Source: Planctomycetota bacterium
Lineage (GTDB): Bacteria; Planctomycetota; J058; JAJDCQ01
Length of the DNA stretch: 64,000 bases
Assembly: GCA_029260755.1 (NCBI GenBank)
Contig: JAJDCQ010000224.1
Coordinates: forward strand, 1 to 64,000
Direction: 5' to 3'
Shown here piece after piece: positions 25,082 to 36,844 of the stretch (its first letter is position 1; each line of letters begins with the position of its first letter). The notes beneath the pieces are model-generated. The model was not told where the DNA came from. It saw nothing but the letters and a program-made list of their open reading frames with translations, and searched no databases. Position numbers and translations under genes: made by a program.

Positions 25082-26477
25082 CGTCGTCCTTCTCTTCTCG
25101 ATCGGGCGCGTCCGCCTCGGGCAGAAGCGGCGCGGCGACGAGGCCTTCGACCTCGGCGACGGACTCGTGATAGCTCGAGAGGGCATCGACGTACTGCCCT
25201 CTCACCTCGAACAACGTGCGCTGCGCGTCGAGCACGTCCAGGTAGCCGACCTTGCCGCGCTCGTAGGCTTCGCGAGATGCGTCGAACGCGCGACGCGCGG
25301 CGGGGAGGACCTCATCGCGGAGGCTCGTGGCCTCCTCGAACGCGGCGACCAGCTCGTAGTAGGCCATCGCGAGCGCCGCCCGCAGCGAGACGACGGCCGC
25401 GCGACGCTGCTCTCGAGCCCGCGCGACCTCGTGCTTCGCCGCCTCGACGCCGCCCTGGTTGCGGTCGAAGAACGGAAGGTCGATCGAGAGACCGGCGATG
25501 AAGGCCCAGTCGTCGGTCTCCTCGAATCGTGAGAGGCCGCCGCTCGCCGTGAGGTCGGGCCACGCGGCGCTCTCCTCGCGAGCGAGCGCGGCGAGCCGGT
25601 GGGCGGTCTCCGCCTCCCACCGGGCGATCCTCGGGCTCTGCGACGCCGTCTCGGTCAGGCGCGCCAGAGCCGGCGGCGCGACCAGCCGCTCGAGGTCGCC
25701 CTCGACGGCCGCGACCTCGTCGACCCCGCCGCCCCAGCGCGCCGCGAGCTGACTTCGCGCCGCGAGGAGCGATCGCTCCGCCCTGGCGCGCGCGATCCGG
25801 GTCGCCGCGAGGGCGACGCCCGATCGGTTCTCCTCGAGAGGCGAGACCTTTCCGGCCGCGACGCGCTCCCGGATCACCTCGAACACCTGCTCGGCCAGCT
25901 CGAGCGACTCCTCGGCGAGGGCGAGGCGTCGCTGCGCGGCGACGGCGCGGACGAACGCCATCGCGGTCGCGGCCAGCACCTCGAGCCGCGTCGCCTCGAA
26001 GTCCCACCCGGCCAGGTCCCGCTCGAGCTCGGCCACCCGGGCCCCCGCCCCGATCTTGCCGCCGAGAGGGATGACCTGGCTCATCACGACGGTCGTCTCG
26101 GCGGAGTCGAAGGCGGCGCGGTCGTCCGACCCGCCGAACTCCTCCACCTCGACCTCGAGCTCCGGGTTCGGCAGAAGGCCCGCCTGGAGCAGCTCGCCCT
26201 CGCGAACGCGCACCTGCCAGGAGGCCACCGCGAGCTCGGGGTTGCCGAGCAGTGCGAGCGCGAGGGCCTCCCGGAGGCCGAGCGGACCCGCGTCGGCCGG
26301 ACGCCGCACGGGCTCCGGAGCATCGGCCGACGCGGAGGGACGAGACACGGGCAGCTCTCGCCCGAGCGGTCGCCGCTCCGCCCAGCCGGCGTCCCGCGGC
26401 GGCGCGGCGCACCCCACGGGCGCGCCTACGGCGACCAGGGCCGCGAGGGCGGCGGTCAGAGTTCCTCGCCGATGCAA
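25065..26477 (-). CDS. czcC: Outer-membrane factor of the metal pump, CzcC/TolC family lipoprotein
   Basis: A 470-residue TolC-type outer-membrane channel component. It starts at TTG 26477 with GGAGG eight bases upstream, giving a signal peptide with lipobox APVGC. Two OEP repeats of long helices and short beta strands follow: LREALALALLGNPELAVASW, LLQAGLLPNPELEVEVEEFG, IPLGGKIGAGARVAELE, then WPDLTASGGLSRF, AGLSIDLPFFDRNQGGVEAA and a YLDVLDAQRTL end. With czcB and czcA it forms the trans-envelope metal exporter. Its last 17 bases overlap czcB. A longer frame (to 26525) exists but lacks a ribosome site. Confidence 0.92.
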   Translation of the reverse strand: MHRRGTLTAALAALVAVGAPVGCAAPPRDAGWAERRPLGRELPVSRPSASADAPEPVRRPADAGPLGLREALALALLGNPELAVASWQVRVREGELLQAGLLPNPELEVEVEEFGGSDDRAAFDSAETTVVMSQVIPLGGKIGAGARVAELERDLAGWDFEATRLEVLAATAMAFVRAVAAQRRLALAEESLELAEQVFEVIRERVAAGKVSPLEENRSGVALAATRIARARAERSLLAARSQLAARWGGGVDEVAAVEGDLERLVAPPALARLTETASQSPRIARWEAETAHRLAALAREESAAWPDLTASGGLSRFEETDDWAFIAGLSIDLPFFDRNQGGVEAAKHEVARAREQRRAAVVSLRAALAMAYYELVAAFEEATSLRDEVLPAARRAFDASREAYERGKVGYLDVLDAQRTLFEVRGQYVDALSSYHESVAEVEGLVAAPLLPEADAPDREEKDDDDESD

Positions 26478-26597
26478 CTCGGTGTCCTCCGAAGGCCGGG
26501 CGTCACGATCGCGACGCCGCGCCACGACACGGCTCTCCCTCGGCTCGCAGAGGCGGAGACGGACTCCGGGCGTCCGCGAGGGTCGAGAGGGCCAGAC

Positions 26598-26615
26598 CGG
26601 GGTCGAGCGACCCCG
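26598..26615. terminator. Inverted repeat between the His-rich gene and czcC
   Basis: CGGGGTCG at 26598-26605 pairs with CGACCCCG at 26608-26615 around two bases, seven bases after the His/Cys-rich gene's stop. No T-run follows, so it may be an attenuator or mRNA-processing hairpin rather than a full stop. Confidence 0.4.
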
Positions 26616-26621
26616 CCGTGG

Positions 26622-26972
26622 TCAGGCTTTCGGAGGGTGCTCGATCGCGCGCGAGGCGCCGCTGAGGAGTGCGTCGGCGAGCTCGTGAACGACACCCGTC
26701 AGCACGTCGGTACCGGCGAGGACACGAGGAGAGGCCGGGTCGACGAGGTGATGACCGGAGCAGCCATGCGAGCAATGCGTCGGGCTGCTGCACGGCGCGC
26801 CAGGCGCGTCGTGATCGTGATGGCCGGCAGGTGGGTCGACCTCGGTGCAGAGCTCCTGCTGATGCCGATCGTGATCATCGGCCGGTCCGGCGGGATCGTG
26901 GTGAACGCGGACGGTCGCGATGAGGATCGCCATGACCAGCAGGAGAGGAACGAATCGCACGATCGAGGCCAC
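26622..26972 (-). CDS. Small exported His/Cys-rich protein heading the metal-efflux operon
   Basis: A 116-residue protein with an N-terminal hydrophobic segment (RFVPLLLVMAILIATVRV) and a His-, Asp- and Cys-rich middle (HHDPAGPADDHDRHQQ, GHHDHDAPGAPC, PTHCSHGCSGHH), followed by a helical tail. It resembles the small metal-binding open frames found next to czc/cus operons, but I assign no named family. It likely binds the exported metal in the periplasm. GTG start; the -10 TATGTT ends six bases before it, so the message could be leaderless. It reads toward czcC 144 bases downstream. Confidence 0.6.
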   Translation of the reverse strand: MASIVRFVPLLLVMAILIATVRVHHDPAGPADDHDRHQQELCTEVDPPAGHHDHDAPGAPCSSPTHCSHGCSGHHLVDPASPRVLAGTDVLTGVVHELADALLSGASRAIEHPPKA

Positions 26973-26978
26973 GAGTCG

Positions 26979-27008
26979 AACATAGCCGTCGGACCGACGC
27001 CGCGCAAA
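26979..27008 (-). promoter_or_regulatory. Candidate promoter (TTTGCG-18-TATGTT), possibly leaderless
   Basis: On the minus strand TTTGCG (27003-27008) and TATGTT (26979-26984), spacer 18. The expected transcription start falls on the GTG start codon of the His/Cys-rich protein. Confidence 0.4.
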
Positions 27009-27039
27009 CCAGCCCTCCCTCGGCCAGCCAGCCGGTCGA

Positions 27040-27463
27040 CTACTCGCCCTTCCTCACCGGCTCGCGCGGGGGCCTGCGCTCGGGCAGGTAGCGAGCGTTC
27101 ACCGACTTCTTCCACACCGCGAGCCGAGCCTGGAGCAGCGCGAGCTTCTCCGGCTCGGAGGCCGCCAGGTCGTTCCGCTCGCCTGGATCCGCCTCCAGGT
27201 CGTAGAGCTCGAACCTCTCCTCGGTGGGGGACTCGACGCGTTGGTGAACCGCATCCCCTCCTTCGCGAGCGCGTCGATGTGGGGCGTCTCGTAGAAGGAG
27301 CTACCGTGGCAGCCGAGATCCTGCCGCCCGAGGTCGTCGACCAGGACGAAGACGATGTTCGGCCGGCGGGGGGGGGGCTCGCCTCCTCGGAGGCCGGCGT
27401 CGCCTCGCAGGACGTGACGACCGCGGCGAGAACGAGCAGCAATCCGAGAAGAGACCATCGCAT
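27040..27463 (-). pseudogene. Sulfatase remnant with internal deletion and frame break
   Basis: Only the two ends of a family S1 sulfatase remain. From ATG 27463 there is a lipoprotein signal (LLGLLLVLAAVVTSC), then, after a run of ten C that puts the frame out by one, RPNIVFVLVDDLGRQDLG and HIDALAKEGMRFTNA, the first metal-binding strand and its neighbour. The sequence then jumps, in a third frame, to the family's C-terminal end (ERFELYDLEADPGERNDLA, LLQARLAVWKKSVNARYLPE), stopping at 27040. About 300 residues including the C-x-P-S-R formylglycine site are gone. The gene cannot be functional. The intact hydrolase gene lies 72 bases upstream on the same strand. Confidence 0.85.
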
Positions 27464-27535
27464 CGACCACCGCCTCCGGTCGAGCACCCGGATCGCGACA
27501 CGGTCGAGCAAGCGGAGGGCGCGAGGCCGTCGGCG

Positions 27536-28936
27536 TCAGCGGGCGCCCTGGCGACCGATCCGGGGGTCGCCCCGGAACGCGGCGCCGCTCCCGAGATACG
27601 GAGCGAAGACGGCGGCGCGGCCCCGCACGGCGGCTCCGAGGAGAGCGGTCGCGTACCGTCGGCAGATGTCGTGCTGCACGACGAGCGGGATCGTCGCGGC
27701 CTGGTCGCCGATGAGCGTGGCCGCCGAGTCCTTGTACTGGCTGTGGTTCCCGCCGGCGATCTCGAGGATCTGACTGCCGGCGCCGGCGCGGGCGAAGAGG
27801 CTCGCCTGGTCGGCGAACGGCGCGACGCCGTCGAGGCTCGCGCCGATCAGGAGGACGGGGACGGGCGCGTACACGCCGAGGTCGAGCGGCGGGTTTCCGT
27901 TCCGGCTGTCGACCGACGGCGGCCCGAAGGCGACGGCGGCCCGGATGCGGCCGCTCGCCAGCGCCTCGTCGGACGCCGCCCGGATGCTCGCGTCGCCGCC
28001 GCGGCTGTGCCCGACCGCGGCCGCGCTGGTCGCGTCCATCACGCCGAAGAGCGGGTCGGCGGGGTCGGCGGCGCGCGCCGCGAGGTGGTCGAGGGCGGCG
28101 CGGACGTCGTCCGCATCGCGCTGCACGTTCTCCTGCGCCGTCCCGAAGAGGTCGTTGTTCGGCGCCTGATCGACGGTGACCACGACGTACCCGAAGCTCG
28201 CGAGCCACTCGGTGATGAACGTCGCCGTCAGGTAGTCGATCCCCGCGGCGAGGATCGGCGGCTTGAAGCCGTGGGAGTAGACGACGACGGGGTAGGGGGC
28301 GAGCGAGCGATCGGGCGCGGCGGCCAGGCCGCCGGTCATCGCCGGGTAGTAGACGCGGACCTGCGGCTGATCGCCCGATGCGCCGGACATTCGCTCGTCC
28401 ACGAGACCCACCGGGAAGGCGCCCGGGAGGTCGGGGTCGGCCAGGTTCCGGATCGTGACCGATCCGCCGGGCGCGGTCGTGGCGCTCGGGCCGGCGACGA
28501 CCACCGCGAACGTGCCCGGCGCGACGCCGGCCGGGATGACGGCGTTCATCGTCGCGTCATCGATGACGCGCACGTCCCGGAGCGCGGTGCCCGCCGCGTC
28601 GGTGAGCGTCGCGGCGCTCGCGCCCGTGAGCCCCACGCCCGAGATCACGATCGGAGTCCCGACGTCGTTCCAGGCCACGCCCGGCGAGACGGTCCGGACC
28701 GAGGTCGTCGCGCCCGGGGGGGCGGGCGGCGGCGGAGCGGGCGGGGTGGGCGGCCCCGAGCTTCCGGGTGGGGACGGGGCCGGAGCGGCGGGCGCGGGGG
28801 CGGGGTTGGGCGACGTCGGGCTCGCGGCGGAGCCGACCGAGCCCCCCCGGCTCCCGGAGCTGCAGCCGACCGCGAGCCCGGCGATCGAGAGCGCCGCGGC
28901 GGCCCCCGCGGCGAGGGCGAACGAGCGAGTCTCCAT
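27536..28936 (-). CDS. Lipoprotein with IPT/TIG-like domain and alpha/beta hydrolase (cutinase/chlorophyllase-like)
   Basis: A 466-residue lipoprotein: signal peptide with lipobox LAVGC at about residue 25, a Pro/Ala linker, an immunoglobulin-like TIG domain at about 80-170 (VSPGVAWNDVGTPIVISGVG), and an alpha/beta hydrolase from about 190. The nucleophile elbow is GHSRGGDAS, with the acid in GASLDGVAPF and the His in GGNHSQYKD; the oxyanion region is VVVYSHGFKPP. It looks like a dienelactone-hydrolase/polyester-hydrolase-type esterase acting outside the cell. GGGAGAGGACC precedes the ATG and a near-consensus promoter lies upstream. Confidence 0.85.
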   Translation of the reverse strand: METRSFALAAGAAAALSIAGLAVGCSSGSRGGSVGSAASPTSPNPAPAPAAPAPSPPGSSGPPTPPAPPPPAPPGATTSVRTVSPGVAWNDVGTPIVISGVGLTGASAATLTDAAGTALRDVRVIDDATMNAVIPAGVAPGTFAVVVAGPSATTAPGGSVTIRNLADPDLPGAFPVGLVDERMSGASGDQPQVRVYYPAMTGGLAAAPDRSLAPYPVVVYSHGFKPPILAAGIDYLTATFITEWLASFGYVVVTVDQAPNNDLFGTAQENVQRDADDVRAALDHLAARAADPADPLFGVMDATSAAAVGHSRGGDASIRAASDEALASGRIRAAVAFGPPSVDSRNGNPPLDLGVYAPVPVLLIGASLDGVAPFADQASLFARAGAGSQILEIAGGNHSQYKDSAATLIGDQAATIPLVVQHDICRRYATALLGAAVRGRAAVFAPYLGSGAAFRGDPRIGRQGAR

Positions 28937-28972
28937 GGTCCTCTCCCATCTCTCTCACGAGTCGAGGGGAGC

Positions 28973-29001
28973 AATCTACCGATCGTTCGATAATCTGTCA
29001 A
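28973..29001 (-). promoter_or_regulatory. Near-consensus promoter (TTGACA-17-TAGATT)
   Basis: On the minus strand TTGACA (28996-29001) and TAGATT (28973-28978) have a 17-base spacer, about 40 bases before the lipoprotein hydrolase start at 28936. The spacer region is unusually AT-rich for this DNA. This is the clearest sigma-70-type promoter in the window. Confidence 0.78.
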
Positions 29002-29028
29002 CGCGGCGCGGGCCGATCGCCGGCGACG

Positions 29029-29499
29029 TCAGCGCGCCACGCCTCGCGCCGCCAGGGCCTCACGCAACTCCTCCACCCGGCTTCGGTTGACGCCGAGGTC
29101 ATTGCTGCCGAGGCGGGACGCCGAGCGGACCGCGATCACGCCCTCGTCCGGCCGGAGGTGGAGCTCGAGGTCGTCCACGAACCGGAAGATCAGGCTTCGG
29201 CACTCGACGTGGAGGTAGTCCTCCGTCCGGGTCACGACCTCCGTTCGAGAGAGGTCCGCGACCACGGCCGCCTCGGCCTCGCGCCACGCCCGCTCCGGCG
29301 CGACGATGAGGGTGAACGGCTCGATGAAGTGCTCCTCGTCGGTCGGGTCGGCGTCGCTCGAGACGCAGTTCGCCGACGACGGACAGGGCGGCAGGCGTCC
29401 TTCGCGGACGCCGAGGTCGTCGGGGCGCGTCCCCGCGCAGCCGGCGACCGCGAGGGTCAGCGCGACCGCGGCGAGCGCCGATCCGCTCCGAGCTCTCAT
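29029..29499 (-). CDS. DUF1499 family lipoprotein
   Basis: A 156-residue lipoprotein with lipobox LAVAGC near residue 21. The DUF1499 hallmark is LPPCPSSANCVSSDADPTDE, then a domain with LIFRFVDDLELHLRP and the C-terminal SRLGSNDLGVNRSRVEELR. The family is widespread and uncharacterised; some members sit in stress or photosynthesis loci. It begins ten bases after the stop of the amino-acid transporter, so it is co-transcribed with it. Confidence 0.88.
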   Translation of the reverse strand: MRARSGSALAAVALTLAVAGCAGTRPDDLGVREGRLPPCPSSANCVSSDADPTDEEHFIEPFTLIVAPERAWREAEAAVVADLSRTEVVTRTEDYLHVECRSLIFRFVDDLELHLRPDEGVIAVRSASRLGSNDLGVNRSRVEELREALAARGVAR

Positions 29500-29509
29500 C
29501 GGCGGCCCC

Positions 29510-31786
29510 TCACTCGGTCATCACGCGCCCGACGAGCGCCTTCACCGCGTGGTGCTTCTTGACGACGATCACCGTCCGCGGCGCCCGGCGCGCGATCTCC
29601 TCGGGGATGCTCCCGAAGAGCACCCGCGTCGAGAAGCTCTGGCCAGCGGCGCCGACGACGACCGCGTCGTGGCGATCGGACTCGTCGATGATCGCGGCGG
29701 AGACCGAGCCGTGGCGGAGGACCTGAACCCGCACGCTCTCGTCGTCCTCGAGGGGCGTCGTCTCGAGCATCCGCAGGCGGGCGCCCGCGAGGCGCGCCTC
29801 CTCGTTGGTGACTCGCTCACCGTGCTCGGCCCCCTCGGGGACGACGCCGCACAGGGTGATCGACCCGTCGAGCGACTTCGCGATGTCGGCCGCGTACTCC
29901 TCGGCGCGGATCGCGTGCTCGCCGCCGGCCGACGGCAGGAGGAGGCGGCGCGGCGGCTCCTCGCCCACGAACTTGACGAGGAGGAGATCGGTGCGAGCGT
30001 GGTTCACGACCGCGTCGGTCACCTCGCCGAGGATCTTCCGCGCCGTCGTGGTCCGCCCCTCCCAGCCGAGCACGATGAGATGGGCGTGGCGCTCACGCGA
30101 GGTCTCGAGGATCGCCCGCGCCACGTCGTGGCCGACCCGGACGAGGCTCGTCACCGGGATGCCATGCTCGAGGGCGCGCGCGCGGGCCACGTCGAGCACC
30201 TCGATCTCCCGGTCGACGAGGAGATCCTCGCGCGCGGGCGCGGTCTGATCCGGAACCGACACCACGCGAAGCGCGATGATCTCGCCCTGGCGCGGACCGG
30301 CGATCGCGGCGGCCAGGTCGATCAGCCGCTCCGCGGTCGCCGGGTTGGCAAGGGGCACGACCACCCGGAACCGCCCCTGGGTCATGGCCGCCCGCTCGAG
30401 CGCCACCCGCGACGGGCTGCCCGGCAACTCGGCCTCCTCCGGCGTGGTTCCCTTCCAGGCCAGGAAGCTGAGGAAGCCCATCCCGATCGCGGCGACGGCC
30501 AGGAGGATCGGCGCCCACTCCTCGATCTGGGTGAGGAGATACGCGTTGGCGAGGATGCCGAGGGCCGGGAGGACCGGCACGAAGGGCACGCGGAACGGGC
30601 GCTCGATGTCGGGGTAGAGGCGCCGGTGGAGGATCAACGCCACGTTGACGGCGATCAGCGCGATCAGGAGGACGCAGTTGGCGAAGTTCGCGAGGCGCTC
30701 GAGCTCGAGCATCAGGGCGAAGCCGCCGATCGTCGATCCGGTCAGGAGCAGCGCCACGACCGGGGTGCGAGTGCGGGCGTCGACCCGACCGATGTCAGGA
30801 GGGAGGTGGGCGAGATGGGCCATCGAGAGGGCGACGCGCGAGCCGGCCATGATCGATGCGTTCGACGCCGAGACCATCGAGAAGAGCGCCCCGCCCACGA
30901 TCACCATCCCGCCGACCGACCCGAGGAAGGTCTTGGCCGCCGTCCCCATGGCGGCCTCGCTGTACTCGCTCAGCTGGGCCATCACCATCACCAGCACGAC
31001 CGCGGAGTAGAGCAGGGTGACGAGGCCCATCGAGATGAAGATCGCCCGCGGGATCGTCTTGGTCGGCTCGGTCACCTCCCCCGCCGAGGCGGCGATCGCC
31101 GAGAACCCGAAGAACGTGATGAACACGAGCGCCGCGGTGCTGCCGATCTTGAGCAGGTCGGTGCTGAAGCGCTCGATCAGGACGTCGGTGTCGATGCCCG
31201 CGTGGAGGACGCCGCCCGCGATGAACCAGACGAGCAGGACGACCTTCCCGGCCGTGATCACGATCTGGAAGGTGCCGCTCTCCTTCGTGCCCTTCACGTT
31301 GAGCAGGGTCAGCCCGGCGAGCGCGACGAGGCCGGCGAGCATCTCGAGCCGAGTGTGATGCAGCGCCGGGACGAGGAACTCGTTGAAGTAGCTGGAGAGG
31401 CTGGCGACGTAGAACGCACACGACGAGGTGTAGCCGAGGAGCAGGCACCACCCGACCATGAACGCGAACGGCGGGGCGAACGTCTTCCGGGCGTAGAGAT
31501 AACCCTCGCCGGACTCGGGGTAGATCGAGGTGAACTCGCAGTAGGTCAACGCGGTGAAGAGCGCCGCCACGGCCGCGAGGAGAAAGGCGGCGATCGCCGC
31601 CGAGCCGACGTTGCCGACGGCCAGGCCGGAGAGCGTGAAGATGCCGGCCGCGATCATCGTGCCGACCCCGATCGCGAGGGCCGACACCAGCCCGAGATCA
31701 CGGGTCAGCTGGGTCTGGATCTCCGGTCGCCGGGCGCTGCTCTGGGGGAGCCTCCCGGAGACGCGAGGCAGATGGTCCTCGTTCAC
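29510..31786 (-). CDS. APC-superfamily amino-acid transporter fused to two universal-stress domains
   Basis: A 758-residue protein. The first 450 residues are a 12-helix amino-acid/polyamine/organocation transporter (LGLVSALAIGVGTMIAAGIF, with G-x-I-F helix break; AFYVASLSSYFNEFLVP; EVTEPTKTIPRAIFISMG). The C-terminal 290 residues form two tandem UspA-like domains (RFRVVVPLANPATAERL ... HAHLIVLGWEGRT; then DAVVVGAAGQSFSTRVLFGS with a typical nucleotide-loop G-x9-G-(S/T)). Such fusions are known in CAT/APC carriers and probably gate transport by adenine nucleotide or cyclic nucleotide. I chose GTG 31786; a start further upstream to 31879 cannot be excluded. Confidence 0.88.
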   Translation of the reverse strand: MNEDHLPRVSGRLPQSSARRPEIQTQLTRDLGLVSALAIGVGTMIAAGIFTLSGLAVGNVGSAAIAAFLLAAVAALFTALTYCEFTSIYPESGEGYLYARKTFAPPFAFMVGWCLLLGYTSSCAFYVASLSSYFNEFLVPALHHTRLEMLAGLVALAGLTLLNVKGTKESGTFQIVITAGKVVLLVWFIAGGVLHAGIDTDVLIERFSTDLLKIGSTAALVFITFFGFSAIAASAGEVTEPTKTIPRAIFISMGLVTLLYSAVVLVMVMAQLSEYSEAAMGTAAKTFLGSVGGMVIVGGALFSMVSASNASIMAGSRVALSMAHLAHLPPDIGRVDARTRTPVVALLLTGSTIGGFALMLELERLANFANCVLLIALIAVNVALILHRRLYPDIERPFRVPFVPVLPALGILANAYLLTQIEEWAPILLAVAAIGMGFLSFLAWKGTTPEEAELPGSPSRVALERAAMTQGRFRVVVPLANPATAERLIDLAAAIAGPRQGEIIALRVVSVPDQTAPAREDLLVDREIEVLDVARARALEHGIPVTSLVRVGHDVARAILETSRERHAHLIVLGWEGRTTTARKILGEVTDAVVNHARTDLLLVKFVGEEPPRRLLLPSAGGEHAIRAEEYAADIAKSLDGSITLCGVVPEGAEHGERVTNEEARLAGARLRMLETTPLEDDESVRVQVLRHGSVSAAIIDESDRHDAVVVGAAGQSFSTRVLFGSIPEEIARRAPRTVIVVKKHHAVKALVGRVMTE

Positions 31787-31989
31787 GCGACGGGTCTCGG
31801 TCCTCTCGAAGCGACGGTTCGCCGGGCGAGCGCTCGCCGCCCGGGGACCGAGCATGGGCGGAGGCGCGCACCGGCGCAAGCGCTCGGGGGACGCGTCCGC
31901 CCGGCCCGATCGCTTCCAGCGCGTCGGATGCGTCCCTCATCGCACGCGCCCGTTCGGCGTTCGGTGCCGACGGCTCACCGGCGTGACGA

Positions 31990-35805
<3,816 letters not shown>

Positions 35806-35848
35806 GACCCATCATGACCCTCGCCCGAGCTGGCGTCCAAGAGGGTCG

Positions 35849-36844
35849 TCAGGCACCCGCGAGACCGGCCTCGGCGAGGCAGGCACGGATCTGCTCGATC
35901 GCCTCCGCGTAGCCGACCTCGGGTGCGTAACCGAGCTCGGCGCGGGCGCGGTCGATCGGGACGCGGTGGTGGCTCCCGACCAGGTTGAGCGCCTCGTGGG
36001 TGAGGGCCGGGCGAGAGCGGCGCCGCAGGAGCCGCCCGAAGCCCTCACCCAGGCTCGCCCCGAGGCGAGCCGCGACCCGCGGGATCGAGCGCGGCGGCCT
36101 CGCGCCGATCAGCCCGGCCAGATCGGTGAAGTAGGTCCGCCAGGTCACATCCGACCCATCCGCGGCGTTGTAGACCCGGCCGACCGCCTCGGGCACGGTG
36201 GCGGCGCGCACCAGGAGCGAGGTCAGGTTGTCGACGTGGCAGAGGCCCGCGTTCTGATCGCCGCCGCCGATCAGACAGGGCTGCCCCTTCCGGAGGACGT
36301 CGGCGACATCGTGGACCCACGGCTTGCAGCCGGGGCCGAAGACGTTCGTCGGTCGAACGACGGTCAGCGACATCCCGCGCTCCACGGCGAGCGCACGGGC
36401 GAGCGTCTCCTGCGCCTGTTTGCTCCGGCTGTAGGGACCCATCGGCCGGCCGTGGGGGTGGTCCTCATCGCAGACGTCGCGACCGATCGCGTCGCCGTAG
36501 ACGACGACGCTCGAGGCGAGGACGACGCGGCACGTTGCCGGCGCCGCGCGCAGGACGTTCTCGGTCCCCTCGACCGTCACCCGCCGGTGGAGGTCCTCGG
36601 CGCCCCAGTCGCCCACCATCGCGGCGAGGTGGATGAGGATGTCGACCCCCTCGAGAGCCGCGGTGAGCGAGTCGGGTCGGGTGACGTCCCCACGGACCAC
36701 GTCGATGGCGCCGCCGGGCCACGCACCTTCGATGCTCTCACCGGGGAGGACGAGCGCCCGAACGCGGTGGCCCTCATCGAGGAGGCGGGCCACCATCCGG
36801 CGACCGATGAAGCCGGTCGCCCCCGTCACGAGAGCGAGCGTCAC
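35849..36844 (-). CDS. NAD-dependent epimerase/dehydratase (extended SDR)
   Basis: A 331-residue extended short-chain dehydrogenase. Rossmann motif TGATGFIGRRM at the N-terminus, HLAAMVGDW, catalytic SSVVVYG Ser and YSRSK (YxxxK), then VVRPTNVFGPG. It resembles 3-beta-hydroxysteroid-dehydrogenase/UDP-sugar epimerase-like enzymes; substrate unknown, could be nucleotide sugar, sterol or hopanoid derivative. GTG start overlaps the stop of the TPR protein upstream as GTGA (36841-36844), so it is translationally coupled. Cytoplasmic. Confidence 0.88.
   Translation of the reverse strand: MTLALVTGATGFIGRRMVARLLDEGHRVRALVLPGESIEGAWPGGAIDVVRGDVTRPDSLTAALEGVDILIHLAAMVGDWGAEDLHRRVTVEGTENVLRAAPATCRVVLASSVVVYGDAIGRDVCDEDHPHGRPMGPYSRSKQAQETLARALAVERGMSLTVVRPTNVFGPGCKPWVHDVADVLRKGQPCLIGGGDQNAGLCHVDNLTSLLVRAATVPEAVGRVYNAADGSDVTWRTYFTDLAGLIGARPPRSIPRVAARLGASLGEGFGRLLRRRSRPALTHEALNLVGSHHRVPIDRARAELGYAPEVGYAEAIEQIRACLAEAGLAGA

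Noticed and set aside
31825..31838. 14-base perfect palindrome ggcgagcgctcgcc before the transporter
   Set aside because: All-GC palindromes of this length are expected by chance in 70% GC DNA, and no T-run follows.
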